Below, piece by piece: positions 24,512-34,588 of a DNA stretch of 42,443 bases. A program made the position numbers and the translations under genes. Under the pieces are notes generated by a model that worked only from the letters and a program-made list of their open reading frames with translations, did no database searches and was not told the DNA's origin. This DNA is from Bryobacterales bacterium. Lineage in GTDB: Bacteria > Acidobacteriota > Terriglobia > Bryobacterales > Bryobacteraceae. The DNA lies in contig JAOAPO010000359.1 in assembly GCA_025462945.1 (NCBI GenBank), positions 1 through 42,443 of the forward strand, written 5' to 3'. Every line of letters starts with the position of its first letter. Within the stretch, counting starts at the first letter, position 1.

Positions 24512-27500
24512 GTGAACACTTTCGAACAACGCCAGCAGGCCCTGCAGCAGGCTTTAGAAGCCAGAATTCTTGTCCTTGACGGAGCTATGGGGACGATGCT
24601 GCAGGCCCGCGACCTGACTGCAGATGACTTTGGCGGACGATCGCTGGAAGGGTGCAACGAGTACCTTGTCAAGACTCGGCCGGATGTCATCGAAGACATT
24701 CATCGCGCTTATCTGGACGCCGGCGCTGACATTATCGAGACCAACACTTTCGGCGGCACCGCCATTGTGCTGGCCGAGTACCAGATACAGGATGAAGCCT
24801 GGGATTTGAATTTGAAGGCTGCCCAGATCGCTCGCAAAGTGGCGGACGAGGCATGGACCGCTGAGAAGCCACGGTTCGTGGCCGGTTCCATAGGGCCCAC
24901 CACCAAAGCCCTTTCCCTGGGTGGCAACACAACTTTTGAAGAGGTGGAAGCAAACTTCCACGACCAGGCGAAGGCGCTCGCCGAAGGTGGCGTCGACATT
25001 TTTCTGGTAGAAACGCAACTCGACACCAGGAATGTCAAAGCCGCGCTGCATGGGATTCAGCGGCTCGCCAGCGAGACCGGCCGCAGAATTCCTGTGATGG
25101 TCTCGGGGACAATCGAACCCCAGGGACGAATGCTCGCTGGCCAGGCGGCGGAGACTCTGCTGATCTCGGTGGAACACGCTGACATCCTGTCGATCGGGCT
25201 GAATTGCGCGACGGGCCCGGAGTTCATGACTGATCACATCCGGAGTCTGGCAGGGCTCGCCAAGACCCGCATCTCGTGTTACCCCAACGCAGGGCTTCCC
25301 GATCACGACGGGAAGTATCTGGAATCTCCGGATATGCTCTCGGCCCAACTTGAACGATTCATCAAGAACGGCTGGATCAACATCGTCGGCGGCTGCTGCG
25401 GAACCACCGACCGACACATCGCCGTCATAGCCCAAATGGCTGCGAAGTACAAGCCTCGACCCGTGCCTGCGCCCACTCACCGATCGTTTTACTCCGGCAT
25501 CGATCTGGTGGAGGCCGATGAAGACAGCCGTCCGCTGATTGTTGGTGAGCGGACGAACGTGATCGGGTCACGGCTGTTCAAGAACCTGATCTCGGACGAG
25601 AAGTGGGAAGAGGCAGTCGAGGTCGCGCGGCGGCAGGTTCGGAACGGCGCTCACATTGTGGACGTGTGTCTGCAGAGCACGGATCGGGATGAGATGAAGG
25701 ACATTCCGTCCTTCTATGAAAAGCTGATCCGGATTATTCAGGCGCCGATCATGATCGACACCACGGATCCGAAGGCCGTAGAACTGGCGCTGACGTACTG
25801 TCAAGGCAAGAGCATCATCAACTCCATCAACCTGGAAGACGGTGAGGAGAAGTTCGAGCTGATTTGCCCTCTGGCCAGAGCTTATGGCGCGGCGCTGGTG
25901 GTCGGCACCATCGATGAAGACAAACTGCAGGCGCAGGCGTTTTCGCGCGAGCGCAAGTTGGCCGTGGCGAAGAGGTCAGTGGAACTGCTGACCACGAAGT
26001 ACGGCATCTTGCCAGAGGACATCATCATCGATCCTCTGGTGTTCCCGTGCGCCACGGGCGATGCGAATTACATCGGCGGTGCGGTAGAGACGATTGAGGG
26101 GCTGCGGCTGATCAAGGCTGAGATCCCGTATGTCCGGACGACGCTGGGTGTTTCGAATATCTCGTTCGGCTTGCCGGCGGCGGCGCGTGAAGTGGTCAAC
26201 TCCGTGTTCCTCTACTACTGCACGAAGGCCGGGCTGGATCTTGCGATCGTGAACGCGGAGAAGCTGGAGCGGTTCGCTTCGATTCCGCCCGTTGAGAAAA
26301 AGCTGGCGGAGTCGCTGCTGTTCAATACGCCGCCCGAGGGCATGGAGGCGCCGGAGGACTGGCGTCTGCAGACCCCTGAGCAGAAGGCTGCGATCAACCA
26401 GCACCACATCGCCAGGATTGCCGAGTTCTTCCGGAGTCACATCAAGAAGGAAAAGGTGGGCGGGGCGGATGTCCCGCTGGATCAGCGGCTCTCGAACTAC
26501 ATCATCGAGGGCACGAAAGACGGGCTGATTCCGGATCTGGAGCGTAAACGTGCGGAAGGTACGCCGCCGCTGGAGATCATCAACGGACCGCTGATGGCGG
26601 GCATGGCTGAAGTGGGCCGGCTGTTCAATGCCAATGAACTGATTGTGGCGGAAGTGCTGCAGTCGGCGGAAGCGATGAAGGCTGCCGTCAACCATCTGGA
26701 ACAGTTCATGGAGAAGGCCGATACTGCCTCGCGCGGACGTCTGCTGCTCGCTACGGTAAAAGGCGACGTCCACGACATTGGCAAGAACCTGGTGGAGATC
26801 GTCCTCAGCAACAACGGCTATGAGGTGATCAATCTCGGGATCAAAATCCCGTCGGACCAGTTGATTCAGGCGTTCCGGGAGCATAAGCCGGACGCGATCG
26901 GGTTGTCGGGCTTGCTGGTCAAGTCGGCGCAGCAGATGGTGATTACGGCGGCGGATTTCAAGGAAGCGGGGATCACGGTGCCAGTGCTGGTGGGTGGCGC
27001 GGCGCTGAGTGAACGCTTCACGGTGAATAAGATCGGGCCGGCTTACGGCGAGGCCGTTTGTTACGCACGGGACGCCATGACGGGGCTGCGAATCATGAAC
27101 GAGCTGATGGATCCGGCGTTGCGGGAAGCGACGCTAAAGAAGTACCGGAATTTGACGCCGGGTGCATTTGCGGAGCCGGTGGTGGATGAGACTCCGGTGG
27201 CTGTTTCCGAGGAGCGGAGTACGAAGGTGCGCGTTGACCTGCCTATTCCGCCCGCGCCGTATCTGGATCGTAAGATCCGGGCCGTGCCGCAGCTGGAAGA
27301 GTTGTGGTCGTACATCAACCCGTACATGCTGTTTGGCCGGCATTTGGGGTACAAAGGCAACTTCGAGAAGGATCTGGAAAAGGGCGAAAAGAAGGCTGTC
27401 GAGCTGAATGCGATGATGGGCGACCTGAAGAAGGTCGCGGGCGAGTACCTGAGGCCCAAGGCTGTGTGGCAGTTCTTCGAGGCTGAGAGAGCGGGGAATT

Positions 27501-28063
27501 CGATCCACCTGTTCGAGCCGGGGGCGGGATCGCCTCTGCATACGTTCCAGTTCGGGCGTCAGCCGCGTGCGAACGGGTTATGCCTGAGCGACTATATTTT
27601 GCCGGCCAAGAACGGCGAGCGGGATCATCTGGCGATCTTCGTAGTGACGGCCGGGGCGGGTGTTCGGGAACGGGCGGAGGATTACAAGAACCGCGGCGAG
27701 TACTTCCTGGCGCACGGCATTCAGGCACTGGCGATCGAGACGGCGGAAGGTTGCGCGGAGTGGCTGCACCGGCGTATTCGGGAGGACTGGGGTTTCCCGG
27801 ATCCGGCGACGATGACGATGCACGAGCGGTTCACGTCGCGATATCGGGGCAAGCGGTACAGCTTCGGTTACCCGGCCTGTCCGAACCTGGACGATCAGCA
27901 GGGGATTTGGAAGCTGCTGCGTCCGGAAGAGATTGGCGTGGAACTGACGGAGGGCATGATGATGGAGCCGGAAGCCAGTGTGAGTGCGCTGGTTTTCCAG
28001 CACCCGGATTGTGCCTATTTTACGGCTTCGGACGAGCGGGACGGCGAAGAAGCCGCGGCTTAG
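24512..28063 (+). CDS. metH: Cobalamin-dependent methionine synthase
   Basis: Transfers the methyl group from 5-methyltetrahydrofolate to homocysteine via cobalamin; cytoplasmic, 1183 residues, full length. The homocysteine domain has ILVLDGAMGTML near the start and zinc cysteines in LNCATGPEF (about 230) and GGCCGTT (about 292). The pterin domain opens with VGERTNVIGSRLF (about 345). The B12 domain has the cobalt-ligand motif DVHDIGKN (about 752) with the capping helices before it. The C-terminal reactivation (AdoMet) domain has YSFGYPACPNLDDQ (about 1119). The start is a GTG at 24512 with only a weak AAGAAAG upstream. It lies 28 bp after the response regulator gene, leaving no room for a cobalamin or SAM riboswitch, so it may be read from that transcript or from a promoter inside the regulator gene. 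Confidence 0.97.
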   Translation: MNTFEQRQQALQQALEARILVLDGAMGTMLQARDLTADDFGGRSLEGCNEYLVKTRPDVIEDIHRAYLDAGADIIETNTFGGTAIVLAEYQIQDEAWDLNLKAAQIARKVADEAWTAEKPRFVAGSIGPTTKALSLGGNTTFEEVEANFHDQAKALAEGGVDIFLVETQLDTRNVKAALHGIQRLASETGRRIPVMVSGTIEPQGRMLAGQAAETLLISVEHADILSIGLNCATGPEFMTDHIRSLAGLAKTRISCYPNAGLPDHDGKYLESPDMLSAQLERFIKNGWINIVGGCCGTTDRHIAVIAQMAAKYKPRPVPAPTHRSFYSGIDLVEADEDSRPLIVGERTNVIGSRLFKNLISDEKWEEAVEVARRQVRNGAHIVDVCLQSTDRDEMKDIPSFYEKLIRIIQAPIMIDTTDPKAVELALTYCQGKSIINSINLEDGEEKFELICPLARAYGAALVVGTIDEDKLQAQAFSRERKLAVAKRSVELLTTKYGILPEDIIIDPLVFPCATGDANYIGGAVETIEGLRLIKAEIPYVRTTLGVSNISFGLPAAAREVVNSVFLYYCTKAGLDLAIVNAEKLERFASIPPVEKKLAESLLFNTPPEGMEAPEDWRLQTPEQKAAINQHHIARIAEFFRSHIKKEKVGGADVPLDQRLSNYIIEGTKDGLIPDLERKRAEGTPPLEIINGPLMAGMAEVGRLFNANELIVAEVLQSAEAMKAAVNHLEQFMEKADTASRGRLLLATVKGDVHDIGKNLVEIVLSNNGYEVINLGIKIPSDQLIQAFREHKPDAIGLSGLLVKSAQQMVITAADFKEAGITVPVLVGGAALSERFTVNKIGPAYGEAVCYARDAMTGLRIMNELMDPALREATLKKYRNLTPGAFAEPVVDETPVAVSEERSTKVRVDLPIPPAPYLDRKIRAVPQLEELWSYINPYMLFGRHLGYKGNFEKDLEKGEKKAVELNAMMGDLKKVAGEYLRPKAVWQFFEAERAGNSIHLFEPGAGSPLHTFQFGRQPRANGLCLSDYILPAKNGERDHLAIFVVTAGAGVRERAEDYKNRGEYFLAHGIQALAIETAEGCAEWLHRRIREDWGFPDPATMTMHERFTSRYRGKRYSFGYPACPNLDDQQGIWKLLRPEEIGVELTEGMMMEPEASVSALVFQHPDCAYFTASDERDGEEAAA

Positions 28064-28080
28064 ATCTGTTCGCGCGGGGG

Positions 28081-28086
28081 TACAAT
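28081..28086 (+). promoter_or_regulatory. Candidate -10 box of the hicBA locus
   Basis: TACAAT lies 8 bp upstream of the hicB ATG; the upstream -35 match is poor. If used, transcription would begin about at the start codon and the mRNA would be leaderless, which fits the lack of a Shine-Dalgarno. Confidence 0.35.
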
Positions 28087-28094
28087 TGTGGCGA

Positions 28095-28307
28095 ATGGAC
28101 TTCGACGATTACAAGACCGTCCTGTATCGCAACCAGCCGAATGGATGGGTCGCCGAAATCCCGGCCATCGCCGGGTGCCATGCCCTTATGCCAACTCGCG
28201 AAGAAGCGTTGGCTGAGTTGGCAAGTGTATTCGATTTGATTGCAGCTGAGTATAAGGAACGCAGCGAGCAATTACCGGCGGACACGACTGAGTTCGTGCA
28301 TGCCTAG
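28095..28307 (+). CDS. hicB: HicB-type antitoxin
   Basis: A 70-residue protein of the HicB fold: YKTVLYRNQPNGWVAEIPAI followed by AGCHALMPTREEALAEL, the standard strand-strand-PGC-x-helix pattern of the partial RNase H-like antitoxin. It binds and neutralises HicA and usually represses its own operon. There is no separate DNA-binding domain at the C-terminus. The ATG at 28095 is chosen because the family begins there; the frame is open upstream through the 3' end of metH. It overlaps hicA by 8 bp (the hicA ATG lies inside GCATGCCTAG), so the two are translationally coupled. The order hicB-hicA is the reverse of E. coli hicAB but common elsewhere. Confidence 0.85.
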   Translation: MDFDDYKTVLYRNQPNGWVAEIPAIAGCHALMPTREEALAELASVFDLIAAEYKERSEQLPADTTEFVHA

Positions 28308-28516
28308 TGCTCGCGCGGACGAGTTTCGCCGGGTAGCGGCGCGACTTGGTTTCGTTCGGGCTCGAACGACAGGCAGTCACGAGCGCTGGCGGCATCCAGA
28401 TGGCAGGGCTACGACGATACCCGTCCATGGTGGCCAGCAGATCGGGGCAGCGCTCTTCTACCAAGATACTGGGTCAGTTCGGGATTGACGAGGACCAGTT
28501 CTCCCGTTTGAAGTAG
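28300..28516 (+). pseudogene. hicA: HicA-type mRNA interferase toxin with a frameshift near its C-terminus
   Basis: HicA toxins are small double-stranded-RNA-binding-fold endoribonucleases. This frame gives RLGFVRARTTGSHERWRHPD and RATTIPVHGGQQIGAALFY, with the catalytic GSH histidine present. The family then continues with a text like KILxQxGIxxxxFxRL. Here the reading frame runs instead into DTGSVRD and a stop at 28486-28488. The expected text (ILGQFGIDEDQFSRLK) is found in the next frame, ending in TAG at 28514-28516. Removing one C from TACCAAG at about 28460-28462 restores it. The truncated product of 62 residues lacks the last helix. It could be an inactivated toxin or a sequencing error. 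The restored gene would end one base before the convergent ADOP stop. Confidence 0.8.
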
Positions 28517-28517
28517 C

Positions 28518-30896
28518 TCAGGCGTGGCGGACGGCGTCCATGGGGTCTGCCTTCGTTGACGGATTGGCTGAGAGGCCGGCTACCAGCAGGCAGACGGCTA
28601 ACATTCCGGCGGTGACGGAGGTCAGAACCGGCCATTCCAGAGGTCCTATTCCGAAGAGGTGAGAGCGAAGGAGCATGGTCGCTCCGATGCCGAGGATCGC
28701 TCCGGCTGCGATTCCGGTCCCGGTGACGAGCGCGGTTTGATGCAGGATCATTGTCAGCAGCTGTTTCGGCCTCGCTCCCAGTGCTGCCCGGATACCCATC
28801 TCTTTCCTTCGCTCCGTGACGGACCAGGAGATCGAGCCGAAGAGACCGATGCATGCCAGGAACAGCCCCAGGGCGCTTAGGATGGTCGCGGCACTGGCGG
28901 TGAGGCGTTCCACCAGCAGCGTCAGGTTTATCCAGCTTTCGAGCGTGAAGGGTGTCAGGGGGACGACGAGACCCTGCTTCCGGAGTGTCCGGGACAGCGG
29001 TTCGATGGAGAGTCGCGGGTCGGCTTTGGTTCTGACAGCCAGGTAGATTAGATCCTTCTTGTGCTGGCTGAGAGCGAGGTAAAGGAAGGGTCGGGCGCTT
29101 TCGCCGAGTTCCTCGTACTTGCCATCTGCCGCGACCCCGATCACCACGCCGTGACGGGCTGGTTCCCCCAGTGTTAGCTGCTTGCCGAGGGGGTCCTGAC
29201 CGGGCCAGAATGTTGTGGCCATTTTGCGATTCACGATGATCGCCTCCGGGTGGCCCTCCAGGTCGAAGCTGTTGAACATTCGGCCGGAGAGGAGCGGGAG
29301 CTTGAAGGTCTCGAAATAGTTCGCGTCCACCACAGCGTGGCTGACGGAGATCGTCTTGCTGCCGTCCGGGTAACGGACTGGCACGGCCGTGGACATGAGC
29401 AGCGGGAGGTCGGAGGCGAGTGTTGCGGCTTCGACGCCGGGGAGCGTGAGGGCCCTGCGCCGAAGCGTGTCGTAGAACTGAGGGGTTTTGGGATCAGAGA
29501 CCACCTGTACCGCTAAGAGATTGCGGGCCGAGAAGCCGGTGTCGACGTGCCGGAGGTTGTAGAGACTGCGATGGCACAATCCCATGCCGACGCAGACGAG
29601 CGTACAGATGGCGATCTGCGCGATCACCAACAGGTTGCGACGGAAGTTTTGGCCAGTGCCACCCACGACGATCTCGCCGCCCAGAACCTGATTCACCGAC
29701 GGCGAAGAGGCATAGAAGGCGGGCGGGAGGCCGGTAATCAGGATCGCCGGCAGGATCAGCGCGCAGGTGAAGGCGATCACTCTCGCATCCAGATGAAGGT
29801 TCAAGACTACAGCGAAGGTGCCGTAAAGCGGGAAGGTGAAGGCAAACGCCGAGAATTTCGCGACGACGACGGCGGCCGTCAGGTACCCAAGCAGGCTGCT
29901 GACGACGCAGATGGCTGCACTCTCTTTAAGAAACTCATTCACGAGACGGTTGCGGGAAGCGCCGAGCGCCAGCTTCACCGAAGTCTCTTGCCTGCGACCA
30001 ACAGCGACGGCGAGCAGCAGGCTGGCGACGTTGGCGCAGGCGATGAGCAGCACGAGGAGAACGACCGCCATGAGGATGCCGGTCATCAGGCGGACGGAGG
30101 CCACTCCATCGGGTGGGATGAGGGTCGTGCGGGTCACGACGGCGGTGCGGTTCTGATTCTCTTTGGGGTACGCTGCGGCGAGTTGGCGGGACAGCCCCTC
30201 CATTTCCACCTGAGCCTGCTGGAGGGTGACATCCGGCCGAAGACGGGCAGTGAGGAAGAGCCGGTGTGCATCCCGACGGCTCCGCCAGTCTGGCGTGTTC
30301 TCCAGGTTGCTTAGTGAAGTGAACAGGTCACCGCTGAAACCATAGAAGCCGCTCTTGTAATCCTTCGGGGTGACGCCGACGATGGTATAGCCGGCGATGG
30401 CTTTGCCCACGATCTGCCGGTCCTGACCAAGGCGCTGCCAGCAGGAATAAGTCATCACAGCTGGTGACGTCTTGCTCTCGTCGTCCCCAGCGATGAAGAA
30501 ACGGCCGAGGAAAGGCCGAAGCCCAAGTACCGCGAAGTAGTTGTCGGAAACCGGGCGAGCGAAGACCCTGATCTGCTTCTTCTGGTTGTCGGTGTCGGCA
30601 AAGATGCTGATGGAGTTCGGTTCGGCGGCGACGTCTGTGAAGACGTGGTTGTTTTTCCGGTAAAACTGGAAGTCGGGGTAGGAGACCTGGTCGACCGTGT
30701 TGGCGGCGGTGCGCGTATGAATACTGACGAGCCGGTCTGCCTGTGGGGCAGCGGGCTGGAGGAACAGGAAGGTGTTCGCAAGGCTGAGGCTGAGGATAGC
30801 CAGGGCGAGAGCAAGCGAAAGGGAGACGACCGCAATCGCGGTCAGCTTCCAGTGTTTTCGAAGAAGAACGCGGTGAGATCGGAACAGGCGCGACAT
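28518..30896 (-). CDS. ADOP-type (acidobacterial duplicated orphan permease) FtsX/MacB-like protein
   Basis: A 792-residue membrane protein with the duplicated FtsX/MacB permease arrangement: an N-terminal TM segment (about 16-40), a first periplasmic MacB_PCD domain, three TM segments (about 265-385) including LLIACANVASLLLAVAVGRR, a second TM (near 405), a second periplasmic domain and three final TM segments. The latter include SWSVTERRKEMGIRAALGAR, a coupling-helix-like motif in the loop. These permeases are called orphan because no ATPase is encoded with them, and none is here. Substrate is unknown. Compared with many ADOPs it lacks the extra N-terminal helical region. It lies 6 bp downstream of the UPF0173 hydrolase gene, likely in one transcript, and converges on hicA with one base between stops. 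Confidence 0.92.
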   Translation of the reverse strand: MSRLFRSHRVLLRKHWKLTAIAVVSLSLALALAILSLSLANTFLFLQPAAPQADRLVSIHTRTAANTVDQVSYPDFQFYRKNNHVFTDVAAEPNSISIFADTDNQKKQIRVFARPVSDNYFAVLGLRPFLGRFFIAGDDESKTSPAVMTYSCWQRLGQDRQIVGKAIAGYTIVGVTPKDYKSGFYGFSGDLFTSLSNLENTPDWRSRRDAHRLFLTARLRPDVTLQQAQVEMEGLSRQLAAAYPKENQNRTAVVTRTTLIPPDGVASVRLMTGILMAVVLLVLLIACANVASLLLAVAVGRRQETSVKLALGASRNRLVNEFLKESAAICVVSSLLGYLTAAVVVAKFSAFAFTFPLYGTFAVVLNLHLDARVIAFTCALILPAILITGLPPAFYASSPSVNQVLGGEIVVGGTGQNFRRNLLVIAQIAICTLVCVGMGLCHRSLYNLRHVDTGFSARNLLAVQVVSDPKTPQFYDTLRRRALTLPGVEAATLASDLPLLMSTAVPVRYPDGSKTISVSHAVVDANYFETFKLPLLSGRMFNSFDLEGHPEAIIVNRKMATTFWPGQDPLGKQLTLGEPARHGVVIGVAADGKYEELGESARPFLYLALSQHKKDLIYLAVRTKADPRLSIEPLSRTLRKQGLVVPLTPFTLESWINLTLLVERLTASAATILSALGLFLACIGLFGSISWSVTERRKEMGIRAALGARPKQLLTMILHQTALVTGTGIAAGAILGIGATMLLRSHLFGIGPLEWPVLTSVTAGMLAVCLLVAGLSANPSTKADPMDAVRHA

Positions 30897-30902
30897 TCCG
30901 GA

Positions 30903-31610
30903 TTACCAGGTGTAAGGAACGCCGGGGGTGAGTTCAAGGATCCTCGTGTTGGGCGCCAGCTTCTGGAGTTCCGACGGGCGGCCGGTCAGGCGCGGGAAGG
31001 TTCCGAAGTGCATGGGGATCGCCTGCTCGGCTCCGATCAGGCGGCAGGCGAGGGCAGCCTCGCGGGGGCCCATGGTGAAGAGATCGCCGATGGGCAGAAA
31101 GGCGAGCTGGGGCTTGTAAAGCTCGGCAATCAGCGCCATGTCACTGAAAACGTTGGTGTCGCCCGCGAAATATACTCTTCGGCCGTCTGGTAGTTTGATC
31201 ACGTAGCCAGCCGCTTCGCCACCGTAGATGATGCTGCCGTCGTCGTCCGTAATGCCGCAACTATGAACGGCGTGGGTCATCGTGACGGTCAGGGAGCCGA
31301 CCGTCTGGGTGCCACCTTTATTCATGCCGGAACAGTTTTCGACGCCCTTACGTCCTAACCAATGGCAGGTTTCGTAGATTGCCACCACTTTTGAGTTGAA
31401 CTTTTTGGCGAGCGGAACCGCATCATGAATATGGTCGAAATGGCCGTGGGAAATCAGGATGGTGTCGCAGCGGGTGATTTTGAAGCCGTCGGGGTATGCG
31501 GGGTTTCGAGTGGCGCCTTCTCCGATCCAGGGATCGCAGACGATGGTCTCCCCGTTTGGAAGAACCAAGTGAAAAGTGCCGTGTCCAAGCCACGTAATCT
31601 CGAGCGCCAT
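30903..31610 (-). CDS. UPF0173 metal-dependent hydrolase (metallo-beta-lactamase fold)
   Basis: A 235-residue cytoplasmic protein of the UPF0173 (YtkL-like) family. The metallo-beta-lactamase motif HxHxDH is present as SHGHFDH (H55, H57, D59, H60). Further metal-ligand candidates are the histidines in MTHAVHSCG, the aspartate in VYFAGDTNVFSD and the histidine in AIPMHFGTFP. Length is normal for the family. The true substrate is not known; the family may hydrolyse phosphoesters or lactone-like compounds. It is divergent from secA across a 68-bp gap, and is followed at 6 bp by the ADOP permease, which suggests co-transcription but no obvious functional link. Confidence 0.93.
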   Translation of the reverse strand: MALEITWLGHGTFHLVLPNGETIVCDPWIGEGATRNPAYPDGFKITRCDTILISHGHFDHIHDAVPLAKKFNSKVVAIYETCHWLGRKGVENCSGMNKGGTQTVGSLTVTMTHAVHSCGITDDDGSIIYGGEAAGYVIKLPDGRRVYFAGDTNVFSDMALIAELYKPQLAFLPIGDLFTMGPREAALACRLIGAEQAIPMHFGTFPRLTGRPSELQKLAPNTRILELTPGVPYTW

Positions 31611-31678
31611 CGCTCAGGATTATCACACGTCGAGGCATTCGCCAAGGCAAGCTAAACTGGAAGAGTCCCCCCTAACTT

Positions 31679-34522
31679 ATGGTTGATGCATTACTAGCCA
31701 AAATATTTGGCACCCGGAACGAGCGTGAGGTAAAAGCATTGCGGCCGCGTATTGCCGCGATCAATGCCCTCGAACCCTCGCTCCAGCAACTTTCTGACAT
31801 CGACCTGGCTGCGAAGACCATCGATTTTAAAGAACGCCTGGCGCGCGGCGCCTCTCTTGACGATCTGCTGGTGGAAGCTTTCGCCGTGGTCCGCGAGGCT
31901 GGCCGTCGTGTCCTCAACATGCGCCACTTCGACGTGCAGCTGATCGGCGGCATGGTGCTGCATCAGGGCAACATCGCGGAAATGAAGACCGGCGAAGGTA
32001 AGACGCTGGTGGCCACGGCGCCCGTTTATCTGAACGCGCTGGCTGGTAAGGGCGTGCACGCGATCACCGTCAACGACTACCTGGCGCGACGCGACTCGGA
32101 GTGGATGGGACGGCTGTACAAGTTCCTCGGCATGTCGGTCGGCGTCATCGTTCACGACCTGGACGACCGCGAGCGGCAGGAAGCCTACGCGTCCGACATC
32201 ACGTACGGTACGAACAACGAATTCGGGTTTGACTACCTGCGCGACAACATGAAGTTCAGCCTCTCGAACTGCGTGCAGCGCGGGCACAATTTCGCCATTG
32301 TCGACGAAGTTGATTCGATCCTCATCGATGAAGCACGAACGCCGCTGATCATCTCGGGTCCGAGCGAAGAGTCGACCGACAAGTACTACAAGGCGAACAA
32401 GGTTATCCCGCATCTGGTGCGCGGCGAAGTGATTGAAGGCAAGGAGCCCGGCGAGAAGTACACGACGGGCGATTTCACGGTTGACGAGAAGCATCGCTCC
32501 GTGGCGCTGACCGAAGAAGGCGTGCTGCGCGTTGAGAAGCTGCTGGGCATCGGCAACATGTACGAGCCGCAGAACGTGGAGTGGAATCACCACATTCAGT
32601 CGGCGTTGAAGGCGCACGTCATTTTCATGCGCGACAAGGATTACGTGGTGAAGGACGGCGAAGTCATCATCGTCGACGAATTCACCGGACGTCTAATGCC
32701 TGGTCGCCGCTGGAGCGACGGTCTCCACCAGGCGGTGGAAGCCAAAGAAGGCGTGAAGATCGAGAAAGAGAACCAGACTCTCGCCACGATCACCTTCCAG
32801 AACTACTTCCGTATGTACAAGAAGCTGGCCGGCATGACCGGTACGGCGGAGACGGAAGCGGCCGAATTCCAGAAGATCTACAAGCTGGACGTCATTGTGA
32901 TTCCGACGCACCGGCCGATGATCCGCATAGAGAACACGGACGTGGTGTTCCGGACGGAAGAAGAGAAGTTCCGGAACGCCGCGAAAGAAATCAAGGAAGT
33001 TCACGAGAAGGGTCAGCCGGTTCTGGTCGGCACCATCTCAGTTGAAAAGTCGGAGCATCTTTCGGCGCTGCTGAAAAAGTCCGGGATCCGGCACGAAGTT
33101 CTGAACGCGAAGAATCATGAGCGGGAAGCTACGATCGTGGCGCAGGCCGGACGCAAGGGTGCTGTCACTGTATCGACCAACATGGCCGGCCGCGGTACCG
33201 ATATTCTGCTGGGCGGTAATCCGGAAGCGATGGCGCGCGACGCCATGCGCAAGGCAGGTAAAGATCCGGATCGCGAAGAGTACGCGGCGGATTGGGCAAA
33301 GGCGCTGGAGACGGCGCGCGCTGAGTGCAAGGTGGAGCACGACGAGGTGGTCAGCCTTGGCGGTCTTCACATTGTAGGTACCGAGCGACACGACTCACGG
33401 CGTATCGATAACCAGCTGCGTGGCCGCGCGGGTCGTCAGGGCGATCCGGGCAGTTCGCGGTTTTTCCTCTCGCTGCAAGACGATCTGCTGCGCATTTTCG
33501 GCGGGCAGCGGATGCAGAACCTGATGCTGCGGCTGGGCATGGAAGAAGATGTACCGATCGAGTCGGGTCTGATCACAAAGCGTATTGCGGCGGCGCAGCG
33601 TGCGGTGGAAGTGCAGAACTTCGAATCGCGCAAGCACCTGCTCGAGTACGACGACGTGATGAACAAGCAGCGGCAGGCCGTCTACATCATGCGGCGGCAG
33701 TTGCTGGAAGGCGCAGAGCAGCGCGATCGCATCTTCGACATGACGAAGGGCGCGATCGGCAGCATGGTGGATATGCGCTGCCCCGAAGGTACGCATCCCG
33801 ATACCTGGGACCTCGCGGGCATCCAGACGGACATGCTGACACAGTTCGGCACGCGAGTGAATCCAGCAGACCTGGGCGGCATGACGGCCGATCAGATTGA
33901 AGATGAGTTGCTGAACCGGGCCAAGGCGACGTACCAAGCCAAAGAAGAACTGGTTGGCCCGAGTTTGCTGCGCGAAGCCGAGCGCAACATTATGCTCCAC
34001 GTGATCGACGATCAGTGGAAAGACCACCTGCTTTCGATGGACCATCTGAAAGAGGGGATCGGACTGCGCAGTTACGGGCAGAAGGATCCGCTGGTGGAGT
34101 ACAAGAAAGAGTCGTTCCGGCTGTTCGAAGCGATGATGGATCGCATCGAGGACGAGACGGTTCGGTACCTGTACTTCCTGCGCTTCGAGCACAACGACGC
34201 AGAACTGCCGTTTGTCGTCGATGAAGACGGCATGCAGGATGACGAAGCGACGGCGGAGCGGCGTGAACTCGAAGTGGCCGCCGAACAATCGAGGGCGGCG
34301 GAGGAAGAACAACGTCGCCAGGCTCAGTCAGCCGTGCAGGATATGACGCGGAACATTCAGCGTCAGCACGAGAAGGAACTGAAGGATCTTCAGTTCATGA
34401 GCGCGACCAGCTCGACCAACCCTCAGCCGATCTCGAACGGCGGACCAAAAGTTGGTCGTAACGACCCGTGTCCGTGCGGTAGCGGCAAAAAGTATAAGAA
34501 ATGCCACGGCTCAGCTTTGTAG
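31679..34522 (+). CDS. secA: Preprotein translocase ATPase SecA
   Basis: Motor ATPase of Sec protein export, 947 residues, full length. Nucleotide-binding domain 1 has Walker [10 protein letters not shown] (K108) and Walker B in [20 protein letters not shown] (about 205-226). The preprotein cross-linking domain interrupts it (about 230-380). NBD2 has [20 protein letters not shown] and [20 protein letters not shown]. Helical scaffold and wing domains follow, then an acidic/Gln-rich linker and the zinc-binding tail [14 protein letters not shown] (C931, C933, C942, H943), which binds SecB or lipids. The ATG at 31679 follows GGAAGAG at a rather long 13-bp spacing. It is an isolated essential gene, divergent from the UPF0173 gene, with no clear terminator before the next gene. 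Confidence 0.98.
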   Translation: MVDALLAKIFGTRNEREVKALRPRIAAINALEPSLQQLSDIDLAAKTIDFKERLARGASLDDLLVEAFAVVREAGRRVLNMRHFDVQLIGGMVLHQGNIAEMKTGEGKTLVATAPVYLNALAGKGVHAITVNDYLARRDSEWMGRLYKFLGMSVGVIVHDLDDRERQEAYASDITYGTNNEFGFDYLRDNMKFSLSNCVQRGHNFAIVDEVDSILIDEARTPLIISGPSEESTDKYYKANKVIPHLVRGEVIEGKEPGEKYTTGDFTVDEKHRSVALTEEGVLRVEKLLGIGNMYEPQNVEWNHHIQSALKAHVIFMRDKDYVVKDGEVIIVDEFTGRLMPGRRWSDGLHQAVEAKEGVKIEKENQTLATITFQNYFRMYKKLAGMTGTAETEAAEFQKIYKLDVIVIPTHRPMIRIENTDVVFRTEEEKFRNAAKEIKEVHEKGQPVLVGTISVEKSEHLSALLKKSGIRHEVLNAKNHEREATIVAQAGRKGAVTVSTNMAGRGTDILLGGNPEAMARDAMRKAGKDPDREEYAADWAKALETARAECKVEHDEVVSLGGLHIVGTERHDSRRIDNQLRGRAGRQGDPGSSRFFLSLQDDLLRIFGGQRMQNLMLRLGMEEDVPIESGLITKRIAAAQRAVEVQNFESRKHLLEYDDVMNKQRQAVYIMRRQLLEGAEQRDRIFDMTKGAIGSMVDMRCPEGTHPDTWDLAGIQTDMLTQFGTRVNPADLGGMTADQIEDELLNRAKATYQAKEELVGPSLLREAERNIMLHVIDDQWKDHLLSMDHLKEGIGLRSYGQKDPLVEYKKESFRLFEAMMDRIEDETVRYLYFLRFEHNDAELPFVVDEDGMQDDEATAERRELEVAAEQSRAAEEEQRRQAQSAVQDMTRNIQRQHEKELKDLQFMSATSSTNPQPISNGGPKVGRNDPCPCGSGKKYKKCHGSAL

Positions 34523-34523
34523 T

Positions 34524-34568
34524 CGATCCAGTACTAACGTTTTAAAAGAAAAGTAACCGATCCAGTAC
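34524..34568 (+). repeat. Pair of 11-bp direct repeats downstream of secA
   Basis: CGATCCAGTAC occurs at 34524-34534 and again at 34558-34568, starting one base after the secA stop codon, with an A/T-rich spacer. It could be a regulator binding pair for the next gene or a trace of a small duplication. No inverted symmetry is apparent. Confidence 0.5.
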
Positions 34569-34588
34569 CGACCTGTCCTAAAAAAGTA

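Noticed and set aside
24489-24515. Eight-codon upstream frame (MAKLKKAQ) overlapping the metH GTG start
   Set aside because: It has no Shine-Dalgarno and no attenuator-like structure follows; a chance frame is more likely.
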